Assembly: GCF_009831455.1 (NCBI RefSeq)
Contig: NZ_WOWO01000004.1
Coordinates: 558,001 to 622,000 of the forward strand
Direction: 5' to 3'
DNA from: Salinirussus salinus
GTDB lineage: Archaea > Halobacteriota > Halobacteria > Halobacteriales > Haloarculaceae
Length of the DNA: 64,000 nucleotides
Below are positions 48,428 through 57,973 of the stretch, piece after piece. Numbering within the stretch: the stretch's first letter is position 1; each line of letters begins with the position of its first letter. The position numbers and the translations under genes were made by a program. A model generated the notes under the pieces. That model was not told the DNA's origin. It worked only from the letters and a program-made list of their open reading frames with translations, and did no database searches.

Positions 48428-49429
48428 TTACGGCCCGAGCTCGCCGGGTTCGAGCACCGTCCTGTGGAAGCGTTCGGTCTCCTCGTGGGGGTCCGGCGGG
48501 AACAGACACATCGCGTGGTCGACGCCGAGGTCCCGAAGCCGCTGCAACCGGTCCCGACACCGGTCGGGCGGCCCCGCGACCGCGAACCGGTCACCCAGAT
48601 ACTCCCAGACCCCGTCGCCGATCTCCGCCAGCGCGTCGGCCTCCTCGTCGCCGTGTTCCTGCATGTCGTGGCGCCGGACGAGCGTCTCGAGGTCGTCCCG
48701 GATCTCCTGTGGCGCCTCCTCGACAGAGAAGGTGAAGTTGTGGTACGCGATCGGCTCGATGACCGGCTTCAGTTTCTCGACCGCCCGGGCCCGCGTGTCG
48801 GCGACGCAGGTGGGGGTGAGCGTGACTATCTCGATGTCGTCGAGCGAGCGGCCGCTTCTGGCGGCACCCTCGCGGATGTTCGCCAGCCCGAGCTCCTCCA
48901 CGACCGCCGGCTTCGGCCCACCGCCGAAGATGACGCCGTCGGCGACCTGACCGGCCATGCGCAGCGTCACCGGCCCCTCCGCGGCCACGTACACGTCGAC
49001 GTCGCGCCGTCGCGGCGCGAGCTGGAACGGCTCGCCGTTGAACTCGATTTCCTCGCCCCGGAGCAGCCGCTGGATCTTCGCGGCGGACTCGTGGAGTTGG
49101 TCGACGTCGGCGGGCTCTTTCCCGACCGAGTAGACACCGCTGTCGCCGGCGCCGATCCCCAGCAGGACGCGCCCGCCGGCGACCTGGTCGAGCGAGGCGA
49201 CCGCGTTGGCCGTCACCGAGGGGTGGCGGCTTTTCGGGTTCGTGATCCCGGGCGCGAGCGTCAGGTCGTCCGTCGCCTCCGCGCACGCGGTGAGGGTGAC
49301 GTAGAGGTCCGTGTAGAGCTGCTGGGAGTCGATCGCCCACAGCGCGTCCCATCCCCACGCCTCCAGCGAGCGTGCGTACTCGACCGCCTCGCTGACCGTG
49401 TCGGTCGCGGTGAACCCACCGAACTCCAT
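48428..49429 (-). CDS. LLM-class oxidoreductase (F420- or FMN-dependent, Mer-like)
   Basis: 333 residues, a TIM-barrel luciferase-like monooxygenase type. Seen: the start MEFGGFTATDT, WGWDALWAIDSQQLYTDLYVTLTACAEAT, and VAGGRVLLGIGAGDSG, the phosphate-binding loop region. In archaea this class includes methylenetetrahydromethanopterin reductase-like F420 enzymes, but the substrate is open. It lies four bases before the HyuB gene in the same direction, so it may act on a product of the hydantoin pathway. Confidence 0.82.
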   Translation of the reverse strand: MEFGGFTATDTVSEAVEYARSLEAWGWDALWAIDSQQLYTDLYVTLTACAEATDDLTLAPGITNPKSRHPSVTANAVASLDQVAGGRVLLGIGAGDSGVYSVGKEPADVDQLHESAAKIQRLLRGEEIEFNGEPFQLAPRRRDVDVYVAAEGPVTLRMAGQVADGVIFGGGPKPAVVEELGLANIREGAARSGRSLDDIEIVTLTPTCVADTRARAVEKLKPVIEPIAYHNFTFSVEEAPQEIRDDLETLVRRHDMQEHGDEEADALAEIGDGVWEYLGDRFAVAGPPDRCRDRLQRLRDLGVDHAMCLFPPDPHEETERFHRTVLEPGELGP

Positions 49430-49433
49430 GCCG

Positions 49434-51119
49434 CTACTCGGCCTCCGTCTCGGGGTCGTACCCGTACACGTCGCGGGCGCGTTCCTCGCTTATGATCCCC
49501 TTCTCGAGGTCGGCCGCGACGCGCTCGGGGTCGCGGTTCCCGGGGTCCCCGTAGCCGCCGGGCGTCGCCGACACGAGCGTCAGCGTCTCGCCCGGCGCCA
49601 GCACGCCGGGCCCGTTCGGGGGCACCTCCTTGTCGTCGACGGAGGATTCGACGGTCGCGCGCTTGCCGTGCTGCCCGCCGCGGAACCCCGCGGGGTCGCG
49701 GTCCGCCCGGCCCGACGTGAGCGCGAAGTAGGCTGGCCGGTCCGTCGGGTTGGAGTAGGACGTGCGCGTCGCCGGCCCGGAGCGGTACTCGCCGGCCCCT
49801 TCCGTGTCCGGGACCAGCGCCGTCTCCTCCCACCGGAGCGGGCTGTAGCGTTCGAACATCTCGATCGGGGTGCTCTGGCCGTTGTACGGGAAGTAGACGC
49901 CCGGGATCCCGTCGTGGTCCGCGCCGGGGGGCATGCCGCCCGCGGTCCCGCCGATGGCGACGAACTCCTGGCCGGTCTCGTCCTCGCCCGAGAACGGCGC
50001 GAGCTGGATCCCGGCCATCTCCGAGAGCGCCTCCTCGGGGATGACCTGCCCGAGCGCGTGGATCAGGACGTCCTCGGCACGCGAGTAGGTGATGTGACGA
50101 CCCATCGTGGCCTTGGGCCGGTCGCAGTTGAGGATGGAGCCCTCGGGCGCCGTCACCTCGATCGGGTGGAAAAAGCCCTCCGCGTTCGGCAGGTCCGGCA
50201 CGAGCATGCACTTGACGATGTACTCGGTGACCGAGACGATGTTACCGAACGGGCAGTTGATCCCGGCGTCGATCTGGTCGGAAGTCCCGGCGAAGTCGAC
50301 GACGAGTTCGTCGCCGTCGACGGTCACGGCCACCTGGATCGTGATCTCGTGGTCCGCGACCTCGAACTCCTTACTGTTCTCGTAGGTACCGTCCGGCAGC
50401 GCCGCGAGTTCGTCACGGAGCGCGCGCTCCGAGCGGTCGATGACCTCCGCTGCCACCCGGTCGAAGGTCTCGCGGTCGTAGTCCTCGACCGTCTCCCGGA
50501 GGCGTTCCTCGCCCAGCGTGTTCCCCGACCGCAGCGCCTCGAGGTCGCCGAGTGCCTGGTGGGGGATCCGGACGTTACTCCGGATGATCTCGTCGATCGC
50601 CTCGTTCCGTGTGCCGGCCTCGTAGAGTTTCGTCGGCGGGACGAGGATCCCCTCCTCGTAGACCTGCTCGGCGTCGGTCGACCAGCCGCCGCGGTTGCCG
50701 CCGACGTCGTCCGTGTGCCCGAGGGCGCCGACGATCCCCGCGAGGTCGCCGCCGTGGAAGACGGGGTTGAGAACGACGAAATCGGAGAGGTGACCGCCGC
50801 CGACCCACGGGTCGTTGGTGATGATCGTGTCGCCGGGTTCCAGCGTCTCGGGCGGGAAGTACTCGTCGAGGATGATCTTGGTCGTCCGGGACAGCGCCCC
50901 GGAAAGGACGGGCACCGACTGGTCCGAGAGGCCGATCGCGTCCCCCTCTGCGGTCATGACTGCAGTCGAGGCGTCTGCCCCCTCCCGGATGGAGAAAGAG
51001 AAGGCGAGTCGCTCGGCCGCGTCGTACATCTCGTCCGCGGTTGCCTGGAGCCGGTTCCACAGCACCTTCGTCTCGAGTCCGCCGACCTCCCGGGAACTCG
51101 AGTCGTGTGTCTCGGTCAT
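49434..51119 (-). CDS. hyuB: N-methylhydantoinase B / oxoprolinase B-like
   Basis: 561 residues from the ATG at 51,119. Seen: the HyuB body with ADASTAVMTAEGDAIGLSDQSVPVLSGAL, TIITNDPWVGGGHLSDFVVLNPVFH and GHTDDVGGNRGG, typical for the B subunit. It overlaps the stop of hyuA by four bases, so both are co-translated. HyuA/HyuB hydrolyse cyclic imides such as hydantoins or oxoproline in an ATP-linked reaction. Confidence 0.92.
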   Translation of the reverse strand: MTETHDSSSREVGGLETKVLWNRLQATADEMYDAAERLAFSFSIREGADASTAVMTAEGDAIGLSDQSVPVLSGALSRTTKIILDEYFPPETLEPGDTIITNDPWVGGGHLSDFVVLNPVFHGGDLAGIVGALGHTDDVGGNRGGWSTDAEQVYEEGILVPPTKLYEAGTRNEAIDEIIRSNVRIPHQALGDLEALRSGNTLGEERLRETVEDYDRETFDRVAAEVIDRSERALRDELAALPDGTYENSKEFEVADHEITIQVAVTVDGDELVVDFAGTSDQIDAGINCPFGNIVSVTEYIVKCMLVPDLPNAEGFFHPIEVTAPEGSILNCDRPKATMGRHITYSRAEDVLIHALGQVIPEEALSEMAGIQLAPFSGEDETGQEFVAIGGTAGGMPPGADHDGIPGVYFPYNGQSTPIEMFERYSPLRWEETALVPDTEGAGEYRSGPATRTSYSNPTDRPAYFALTSGRADRDPAGFRGGQHGKRATVESSVDDKEVPPNGPGVLAPGETLTLVSATPGGYGDPGNRDPERVAADLEKGIISEERARDVYGYDPETEAE

Positions 51120-53191
51120 TGTAGGGTGATCGTGATGTCGTAGTTGTCGGCCACTTCCACAGTCGATTCGGGGTCGGCGACGACGGTCGTCTGGTCGGCC
51201 TCGACGACGAGCGGCCCCTCGAGCGTCCGGCCGGCCTCCAGGTTCTCCCACCGGTAGGCGTCGGTCTCGACGCGGCCGACCCCGGAACCGAAGTACACCT
51301 CGCGGGGGTCGGGGTCCTCGACGTCGCCCGCCGGAGCCGCGAACTCCGCTGCCTCCGCGTCGTGGTCGGCCTCGCTGAGTTCGAGCCGGTAGGTGAGCAC
51401 CTCGACCGGGAAGTCGAGTGTTTCCCGGTTGAACGTCTCGCGGTAGGCCCGTTCGAACGCCTCCCTGACGGCCTCGGTGGTCACGTCCTCGATGGCGTGG
51501 CCGTCGAGCGGGACCTTGATCTCGTGTCCCTGGTCGACGTGGCGCATGTCGAGGCTGAGGTGGACGTCCGCCTCGGCCGGCTGGATGTCCGCACGGGCGA
51601 GAACGTCGGCGGCTTCCTCGTACAGCGGCTCGAACTGGCGCTGGAAGTCCTCCGCCGACAGCGTCGACAGGACGGCCTGGCTGGTCGCGCTCGCCTCGTA
51701 CATGCGCGGGGCTTCGGTCAGTCCGATCGAGGAACCGACTCCCGCCCCGTACGGACAGACGACGTCCTCGATGTCGAGCTTGCGGGCGACTCTGAACGCG
51801 TGTGCGGGCCCGGCTCCCCCGAGCGCGGTCATCGAGAGGCCGCGCGTGTCGATCCCGCGCGAGGCGGCGTACTCCCGGAACGCCGTGACCATGTTCTCGT
51901 TGACGACCTCGAACACCTGCCACGCGGCCTCGGTGACCGAGACGTCAAGCGGGTCCGCCAGTTCCGCCTCGAAGACCGAGCGGGTCTGCTCCGTCGCCAG
52001 GTCCATTCGCCCACCGTAGAAGGTCTCGGGGTTGAGATAGCCGAGCAGCAGCGACGCGTCGGTGACTGTCGGTCGCTCGCCGCCCTGGTTGTAACAGACC
52101 GGCCCGGGGTCCGAGCCGGCCGACTCGGGACCGACTTCGACGAGGCCGACGTCGTTGACCGACGCGATAGAGCCACCGCCCGCGCCGATCTCGGTCAGGT
52201 CGATCAGCGGCGACACGAGGTCGTACCCGCTGCCCTCCTTGAACCGGTGTTCGCGGGCCACGTCCGTCCGGTATTTCATCCGGACGTCGGCGTCCTCGAT
52301 GATCGACCCCTTCGCGGTGGTCCCGCCCATGTCGAACGAGAAGACGTCGTCGTTGCCGTGGTCCTGGCCGAAGATGCGGGAGGCGAGAACTCCGGCAGCG
52401 GGCCCGGATTCGACGAGCCGGATCGGCTCCGCCTTCGCGGTACTGACGTCGACGATCCCCCCCGACGAGGTCATCATGTACACTTCGCCGGTGAACCCCT
52501 CGTCGCGGAGTTCGGTCCGCAGGAAGTCGAGGTACTCCTCGACGACGGGCGCGACGTACGCGTTGATCGCCGTCGTCGACGTGCGTTCGTACTCCCTGAT
52601 GACGGGGACGACCTCCGAGGAGAGTGATACGTTCAGCTCCGGATACTCCTCCTCGAGAACCTCGGCGACGAGCTGCTCGTGCTGTGGGGACTCGTAGGCG
52701 TGGAGCAGCGAGACCGCGACCGAGTCCACGCCGTGGTCCTCGACGAGTTCCCGTGCCCGTTCGCGGACCTCCCGCCGGTCGAGGGGCTCGACGACCTCGC
52801 CGTCGTCGTTCAGCCGCTCGTCGAGCTCGAGCCGGCGCTGGCGGGGGACGAGCGGGTCGGGGTACGCCATCCCCCAGTCGAACATGTCGTAGCGCGACCC
52901 GCGCCGCAGCTTCAGCACGTCACGGACCCCCTCCGTCGTGAGAAGTCCCGTGGTCGCTCCGGTTCCTTCGATGAGAGTATTCGAGACGAGTGTCGTTCCG
53001 TGGATCACCGTCCCGAGGTCGCCGAACTCCACTCCGTTCTCGTCGAGAATGCGACGGGTGCCGGTCAGCGCCCCCTCGGCGGGGTTCTCCGGCGTTGTCG
53101 GCTCTTTGTCGATGGTGACCTCCCCCTCCCGCTGGTCGACCAGCGTGAAGTCGGTGAAGGTCCCCCCGATATCGATGCCAAGCGTAAACAT
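51116..53191 (-). CDS. hyuA: N-methylhydantoinase A / oxoprolinase A-like
   Basis: 691 residues from the ATG at 53,191. A minus-strand TATA-like AAATTATA at about 53,221-53,228 sits about 30 bases upstream, so the message is probably leaderless. Seen: MFTLGIDIGGTFTDFTLVDQ, the ATP-binding phosphate loop of the acetate-kinase/hsp70 fold, later GTTLVSNTLIEGTG, and MSTALGGAGPAHAF-like SMTALGGAGPAHAF. Works with HyuB encoded downstream. A neighbour acetamidase/formamidase gene at 53,322 is consistent with nitrogen scavenging from amides. Confidence 0.92.
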   Translation of the reverse strand: MFTLGIDIGGTFTDFTLVDQREGEVTIDKEPTTPENPAEGALTGTRRILDENGVEFGDLGTVIHGTTLVSNTLIEGTGATTGLLTTEGVRDVLKLRRGSRYDMFDWGMAYPDPLVPRQRRLELDERLNDDGEVVEPLDRREVRERARELVEDHGVDSVAVSLLHAYESPQHEQLVAEVLEEEYPELNVSLSSEVVPVIREYERTSTTAINAYVAPVVEEYLDFLRTELRDEGFTGEVYMMTSSGGIVDVSTAKAEPIRLVESGPAAGVLASRIFGQDHGNDDVFSFDMGGTTAKGSIIEDADVRMKYRTDVAREHRFKEGSGYDLVSPLIDLTEIGAGGGSIASVNDVGLVEVGPESAGSDPGPVCYNQGGERPTVTDASLLLGYLNPETFYGGRMDLATEQTRSVFEAELADPLDVSVTEAAWQVFEVVNENMVTAFREYAASRGIDTRGLSMTALGGAGPAHAFRVARKLDIEDVVCPYGAGVGSSIGLTEAPRMYEASATSQAVLSTLSAEDFQRQFEPLYEEAADVLARADIQPAEADVHLSLDMRHVDQGHEIKVPLDGHAIEDVTTEAVREAFERAYRETFNRETLDFPVEVLTYRLELSEADHDAEAAEFAAPAGDVEDPDPREVYFGSGVGRVETDAYRWENLEAGRTLEGPLVVEADQTTVVADPESTVEVADNYDITITLQ

Positions 53192-53321
53192 ACGGCATCC
53201 CGGTTCCGGCCACAATCCTGTATAATTTTGGTCTTTTTTCGTCCAGCCTCCCCTGCCACACACTGGTTCGAACTACTGGCGCCTACACTTTCATATCACT
53301 GTAGCACAAAGTTCGGGCGGC

Positions 53322-54281
53322 ATGTCGTCGAACACCTACACGGTCGACCACGAGCTGAGCGACGCCGACGAGAACGTCCACCACGTCTGGGACAACAGCC
53401 TCGACCCGCTTCTCACTGTCGAGCCCGGCGAGGTCGTCCGCTTCGAGTGCCGGGACGCGCTCGACGGCCAGGTCGGACCGGACTCGACGGCCGAGGACCT
53501 CGCGGCGGCGAGTTTCGACCCGGTGCACCCGCTGACCGGGCCGGTCGCGGTCGAGGGCGCCGACCCCGGCGACGTGCTCGCGGTCGAGTTGCTCGACTTC
53601 GAGCACAAGGGCTGGGGCTTTACCGGGTTCATGCCCGGCGAGATGGGACTGGGGCTGCTCCCCGAGGACTTTCCCGACGCCGGCCTCCACGTCTGGGACC
53701 TGGCGGACGGTGTGGCTCACTTCGTCAACGGGATCGAGGTGCCCCTGGACATGTTCCCGGGGATCGCCGGCGTCGCGCCCGCGGAAGACGGCGAGCACGA
53801 CACGCTCCCGCCGCGTGACGTCGGCGGGAACATGGACGTCAAACACATGACCGCGGGGTCGACGGTCTACTTCCCGGTGAAAAACGAGGGGGCGCTGTTC
53901 TCGACCGGCGACTGTCACGCCTCGCAGGGCGACGGCGAGGTCTGCGTGACCGGCATCGAGGCGCCGATGTTCGTCACCGCCCGCTTTGACGTCCGGACGG
54001 ACATGGACATCGAGCAACCCCAACTGGAGACCTCCGGGCCCTTCACTCCCACCGGCGAGGACGAGCCGATGTACGCGACGACGGGCATCGACGACGACCT
54101 GATGGAGGCGACGAAGAAGGCCACCCGGCACATGATCGACCACATCCACGACCACCGCGACCTGACCCGCGGGGAGGCGTACATCCTCTGCTCGGCGGCG
54201 GTGGACCTGAAGATAAGCGAGGTCGTCGACGAACCGAACTGGACGGTGACGGCGTACCTGCCCGAGAGCATCTTCCCGTGA
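53322..54281 (+). CDS. Acetamidase/formamidase family hydrolase
   Basis: 319 residues. Seen: VHHVWDNSLDPLLTVEPGEVVRFECRDA, GPVAVEGADPGDVLAVELLD and GGNMDVKHMTAGSTVYFPV followed by ALFSTGDCHASQGDGEVC, the metal-site and core phrases of FmdA/AmdA hydrolases that release ammonia from small amides. The gene is divergent from hyuA. Probably part of the same use of organic nitrogen. Confidence 0.93.
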   Translation: MSSNTYTVDHELSDADENVHHVWDNSLDPLLTVEPGEVVRFECRDALDGQVGPDSTAEDLAAASFDPVHPLTGPVAVEGADPGDVLAVELLDFEHKGWGFTGFMPGEMGLGLLPEDFPDAGLHVWDLADGVAHFVNGIEVPLDMFPGIAGVAPAEDGEHDTLPPRDVGGNMDVKHMTAGSTVYFPVKNEGALFSTGDCHASQGDGEVCVTGIEAPMFVTARFDVRTDMDIEQPQLETSGPFTPTGEDEPMYATTGIDDDLMEATKKATRHMIDHIHDHRDLTRGEAYILCSAAVDLKISEVVDEPNWTVTAYLPESIFP

Positions 54282-54410
54282 CGGAGCCGGTCCCCCGCGT
54301 GACCGCGACGGCACGGCTCACCCTGCGGGCGGCAGTTTACCGGCCGGAACCGACGGGGCCCGTGGCGGCCGGCACACTGCGCTCTCCCGGGGGAGTAGCT
54401 GCGCGTGTCG

Positions 54411-54896
54411 TCAGTCCGCCACGACGTATCTGTCCACGACAAACACACCGATACTCACTGCCACCGCGACCACGGCCACGCGCGCGTCCGCGGTCACGTA
54501 CAGATTCGGCGTCGGCGGGCGCCACCAGAGCGGGTACAGCCAGAAACTCGAGGAGCCGTCGACGTACACCCGCAGCCCGTCGAGCACCAGCGACGAGAGC
54601 CCGCCGGCCACGAGCAGCCCGTACACCCGCCGGCGTGCCTGCCCGAAGAATAGCGTGGTCGCGCCTGCGACCACCAGCACGCCGGCCAGCGAGCTGACCG
54701 GGTCGTACTCGAAGGGAACCCCCAGCGCCGACTGGACCACGCCCTCGTCGACCAGTCGCTCGACTTTCACGAGGTCCGGGATCGCAGCCCCGCCCATCCC
54801 GACGACGACCCACCGCGGCTCCAGCCACCCGACCCGCCACCCGGCCACGGTCAACAGCACGTAGGCAGCCAGTACGTGCGTCAGCAGGTCAGCCAT
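54411..54896 (-). CDS. DUF457-like membrane protein (metal-dependent hydrolase family)
   Basis: 161 residues. Several hydrophobic segments (about 7-20, 60-80, 88-105, 135-155) and the N-terminal THVLAAYVL, with His near the start as in YdjM/DUF457 proteins. The stop is reached at 54,411. It overlaps the start of the gene upstream (54,889-55,383) by eight bases, so the two form an operon. Function is not known. Confidence 0.65.
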   Translation of the reverse strand: MADLLTHVLAAYVLLTVAGWRVGWLEPRWVVVGMGGAAIPDLVKVERLVDEGVVQSALGVPFEYDPVSSLAGVLVVAGATTLFFGQARRRVYGLLVAGGLSSLVLDGLRVYVDGSSSFWLYPLWWRPPTPNLYVTADARVAVVAVAVSIGVFVVDRYVVAD

Positions 54897-55383
54897 CCTC
54901 GCGGGCCTCCAGTGTGAGCGACCCCCAGTCGACTCGCCAGTACCGGAAGAACACGACCAGCACCAGCGCCGCCCCGACCAGCGAGGTGCCGTACTTGTAG
55001 ACCAGCGATGACCCCGAGGGGTTGACGACCGCGACCGCCTCGGCGGTCATCGTCCGGTCGGATTCTAGCTGGCCGAGCACCTGCACCACCCCTCCCGGTT
55101 CGACGTCCGCGTCGAACGCCCGGACCGTCAGCGGGAACGACCCGGTCGCGTGCTCCACACTCAGGCGTGCGGTTCCGTCGGCGACCGACTCGACGGTGCC
55201 GAACAGGAGCGCCCGCTCGCCGACGTACCGGTCGTACTCGGCGGCCAGCCGGTCGGCGTCGGGGTACGGCCAGTGCTCCTCGTCGGCGCTGTCGTAGTGG
55301 ACGCCCATCGCGAACACCAGCCCGACCAGCGCGACCGCGAGCAGCACCCGCGTGCGCAGCTTCACGACCACAGTCTCGCTCAC
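54889..55383 (-). CDS. Membrane protein with an extracytoplasmic OB-like domain
   Basis: 164 residues from a GTG at 55,383 (a later GTG at 55,365 is possible). Seen: a basic start then a hydrophobic segment (about 8-25), a domain of about 90 residues with LLFGTVESVADGTARLSVEHATGSFPLTVRAFDADVEPGGVVQVLGQL, which resembles an OB-like fold seen in membrane-bound nucleic acid or redox accessory proteins, and a C-terminal membrane segment (about 125-145). Function unknown; operon with the DUF457 gene. Confidence 0.6.
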   Translation of the reverse strand: MSETVVVKLRTRVLLAVALVGLVFAMGVHYDSADEEHWPYPDADRLAAEYDRYVGERALLFGTVESVADGTARLSVEHATGSFPLTVRAFDADVEPGGVVQVLGQLESDRTMTAEAVAVVNPSGSSLVYKYGTSLVGAALVLVVFFRYWRVDWGSLTLEAREDG

Positions 55384-55519
55384 CCAGGTTATAGGGATTA
55401 CGTCCTCCTGCCGCCCCCCCCCCTGCACGCGTCTCCAGGACTCGGACAGCAGACGCGCAGTCGCGTGCCAGACGTAACACAACCACTATACGGGTCCCCC
55501 CGCACTCCCCGGACGAGAG

Positions 55520-55936
55520 ATGCCGATCATCGACGACGAGGGGCGGCTGTTCGGGACGGTCAACATCATCGACGCGCTCGTCGTGCTGTTCGTCCTCGCG
55601 GTCGTCGTCGCCGGCGTGGCGCTCCTGACTGGCGGCGGGAGCAGCGACGAGACACCGACCAGAACCGTCGTCGTCGACGTCGGCCAGCAACCGGGTTATG
55701 TCATTGACGCTATTGAGGAAGGCTCGGTCGAGACCAGCGATATCGTCGCCGTCGAGAACAAGGCTATCGCCTCCGGCGGCGGGAACGACCGCCTCCGGCT
55801 GACAGTCACTCTCGCCGTCACCGAGAACGCCGATGGGCTACCGACCTTCGCCGAGGACCGTCTCTACGTCGGTCGGCAGGTTCAGCTCGACCTGGGGACG
55901 ACTATCGTGAGCGGGACTGTCATCGAGATGCGCTGA
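55520..55936 (+). CDS. DUF4330 membrane protein
   Basis: 138 residues. Seen: MPIIDDEGRLFGTVNIIDAL followed by a membrane segment (about 20-40) and a beta-rich domain to the end with GRQVQLDLGTTIVSGTVIEMR. This is the DUF4330 pattern common in haloarchaea. The start has a short spacing to the preceding AT-poor region. Role unknown, possibly a membrane-linked sensor or export protein. A tandem-domain relative lies at 56,740. Confidence 0.82.
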   Translation: MPIIDDEGRLFGTVNIIDALVVLFVLAVVVAGVALLTGGGSSDETPTRTVVVDVGQQPGYVIDAIEEGSVETSDIVAVENKAIASGGGNDRLRLTVTLAVTENADGLPTFAEDRLYVGRQVQLDLGTTIVSGTVIEMR

Positions 55937-55939
55937 GCC

Positions 55940-56452
55940 ATGTCTACCTCGGACTCCTCTCTCGCGAGTATCCGTCGCCGATTCCGGACGGCACTTGCCG
56001 AGTCGCGGCTCCGGACCACCCTCGCGGCGGCCGCTGACACGTCACGGACTCTCGCGGCTCCTTCTATTCTGAGCCGTGCTGCCGCTCATGCCCGCACTAC
56101 TCAGGCTCTTCGGACGCTCAAACGCTGGGGGCGTCACTCTTTCCTGTACCGCTGGCTCACGAAGGAGCCGGACCCAGACGTCATCGTCATCGACTTACGC
56201 GAGACCTACACCGTCGGCCCGCTCATCGCAGTCCTCGACCGCATAGCGGTTCCGCTCGGTCGTTCCTACCGCGCTTCAGGACTACGTCGGCTCGCTGACA
56301 GAGCTGCAGGAGTCGCGAGCGCGCTCGCGGCCACTCGGATAGGGCAGGCGTTCGGGCGTGCGCTCGCTCCACCGGAGCCACCGGATGCGCCGTCGACTTC
56401 GGACCAAGATTCCGAATCCCAGCCCGAGACCGGCTCTCGAGACTCTCAGTAA
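55940..56452 (+). CDS. Haloarchaeal protein of unknown function, partner of DUF4330
   Basis: 170 residues, starting three bases after the DUF4330 stop. Seen: a basic helical first third, DVIVIDLRETYTVGPLIAVLDRIAVPL in the middle (a possible strand-helix motif), and an acidic Ser-rich tail. No known domain. Tight coupling to the DUF4330 gene suggests a shared membrane complex. Confidence 0.62.
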   Translation: MSTSDSSLASIRRRFRTALAESRLRTTLAAAADTSRTLAAPSILSRAAAHARTTQALRTLKRWGRHSFLYRWLTKEPDPDVIVIDLRETYTVGPLIAVLDRIAVPLGRSYRASGLRRLADRAAGVASALAATRIGQAFGRALAPPEPPDAPSTSDQDSESQPETGSRDSQ

Positions 56453-56739
56453 GCCCATGGACTGGAAGGCTCCTCGTTTAACACGTGGCATTCCCCTCCG
56501 GTGATCTCTGAACTGTGGTGGAGTCTCCGCGGCTCACGATTGAGACTGACTCACGCTTGTGGTTTGTTATTATACTCCAATCACGTACTTGTCTTTTCAC
56601 GCTTTCCCAACGGATATCCTCGCTTCGGGGCGAGCCGATGGTCGGTTCCGCGTCCGAGGGGAGTTTCACCGACGGAAGATTGGTCGAGATATTCCGAAAC
56701 GACCGGTAACCCGGGTCAACCTGGGATCGCGGGCTCGGT

Positions 56740-57585
56740 TCAGAGGGCGATCACCGTCCCCGCGATCCTCGCTTCACCGAGGTCGAGTCGAAGCCGCGTT
56801 CCGGGTTCGACGGCGACCCCTCGGAAGTACACTGTCCCGTCCTCCTCGACGACTTCGAGTTCGACCTGCAGACGGAGAGTAGTTGTCGTCTCGGTCTCAG
56901 AAACGACCGCCCGGTCGTGGACGGCGACGATGTCGCGGCCCATGACCGGACCCTCGGTGATTGTGTCGACTTTCCCGGCATCGACGGTCGTCTCGACGGT
57001 CACGACCCGGGTCGTCGTCGGCTCAGGTGTAGTCGTCTGTGTGGGTGGTGTGGCTGTTCGCGTGGGTGTCTTCGTCGATGGTGCCGCCGTCGTCGGCTCA
57101 GGCGTGGGCGTCGGTGTTGGCGTCGGGACCGACTCCACGCGCTCGGGCTCGCGGGCGGCCGTCACGACGCCTGAGACAGTGACGGTTTCCAGGTCCAGTG
57201 TCACTGACCGGCCGATGAACAGCCGCTCGCCCGCGAACGTCGTCACGCCGTCTTCGGTCGCCCCGACCACGAGCTGGACGTCAAGTTCGTAGGTCGCGTT
57301 GCCGCTGCTCGCGTTCTCGGCCGTGCCCACCCGTTCGACGCGCTCGATAGCCGCGACTTGCTCGTTCGCGACGGGCCCCGTCTCCAGTGCTGCGACCTCA
57401 GTGGGGACATCGACGGTTGTCTGGACTGTGACTGACTGGGTGAGCGTGCCACTGTCGGCGCCCCCACTGGCCCCTGTCAGGACCACGACGCCGCCAGCGA
57501 GCACGAGGACCACGAGGGCGACCGCGAGTGCGTCGACGGCGTTGACGACGCCGAAGAGGTCGCCATTCTCGTCGATGACCGGCAT
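56740..57585 (-). CDS. Tandem DUF4330 protein with Thr/Pro linker
   Basis: 281 residues from the ATG at 57,585. Seen: MPVIDENGDLFGVVNAVDAL and a membrane segment (about 20-42), a first beta-rich domain ending LDLETVTVSGVVTAARE, a linker of Thr-Pro repeats (about 150-190), and a second, divergent copy of the same domain ending RLRLDLGEARIAGTVIAL. The two halves match each other in order. The linker is typical of surface-exposed haloarchaeal proteins. Function unknown; convergent with the gene at 55,940. The 287-base gap 56,453-56,739 holds no gene. Confidence 0.75.
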   Translation of the reverse strand: MPVIDENGDLFGVVNAVDALAVALVVLVLAGGVVVLTGASGGADSGTLTQSVTVQTTVDVPTEVAALETGPVANEQVAAIERVERVGTAENASSGNATYELDVQLVVGATEDGVTTFAGERLFIGRSVTLDLETVTVSGVVTAAREPERVESVPTPTPTPTPEPTTAAPSTKTPTRTATPPTQTTTPEPTTTRVVTVETTVDAGKVDTITEGPVMGRDIVAVHDRAVVSETETTTTLRLQVELEVVEEDGTVYFRGVAVEPGTRLRLDLGEARIAGTVIAL

Positions 57586-57634
57586 AACACCCTCTCGATT
57601 GACCACCCACTAAGACCTGCCGACACGTCACGTC

Positions 57635-57907
57635 CTACAGGTCCTCGCGAAGCCGGGCCAGCTCCTCATCGACGTCCTCGCTCTCCTCCCCATCGCCACC
57701 CACGTCGACCGCCGGCCGGCGCTCCCGCGACTCCCCGGAGTCGGTCAGCACCGCCCACGTGGCCCCGCCGGCCACGAGCGCGACCAGCGCGTAGATGGGG
57801 ACGTTCACGACCGGGCCGTACAGCTCCCGCAGCGTCGGCAGCGCGAGGTAGACGAACACTGCGAGCGAGACCGCACCGCTGTAGCCGAGTGCGCGTAGCC
57901 GGCCCAT
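57635..57907 (-). CDS. Small two-helix membrane protein
   Basis: 90 residues with two membrane segments (about 10-28 and 36-55) and a long acidic C-terminal tail with DGEESEDVDEELARLRED. No family is recognised. It is upstream of the tandem DUF4330 gene in the same direction with about 50 bases between, so it may be co-transcribed. Confidence 0.6.
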   Translation of the reverse strand: MGRLRALGYSGAVSLAVFVYLALPTLRELYGPVVNVPIYALVALVAGGATWAVLTDSGESRERRPAVDVGGDGEESEDVDEELARLREDL

Positions 57908-57973
57908 ACGCTCCTTACGGCATGTCGGCTCCTAATAGCTGTGCCCCGGACAAACTCTCCTCTCCGGCTCTCC

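Noticed and set aside
49398-51143. Long plus-strand frame opposite hyuB
   Set aside because: Antisense to hyuB with no recognisable motif; the hyuB protein has clear family motifs.
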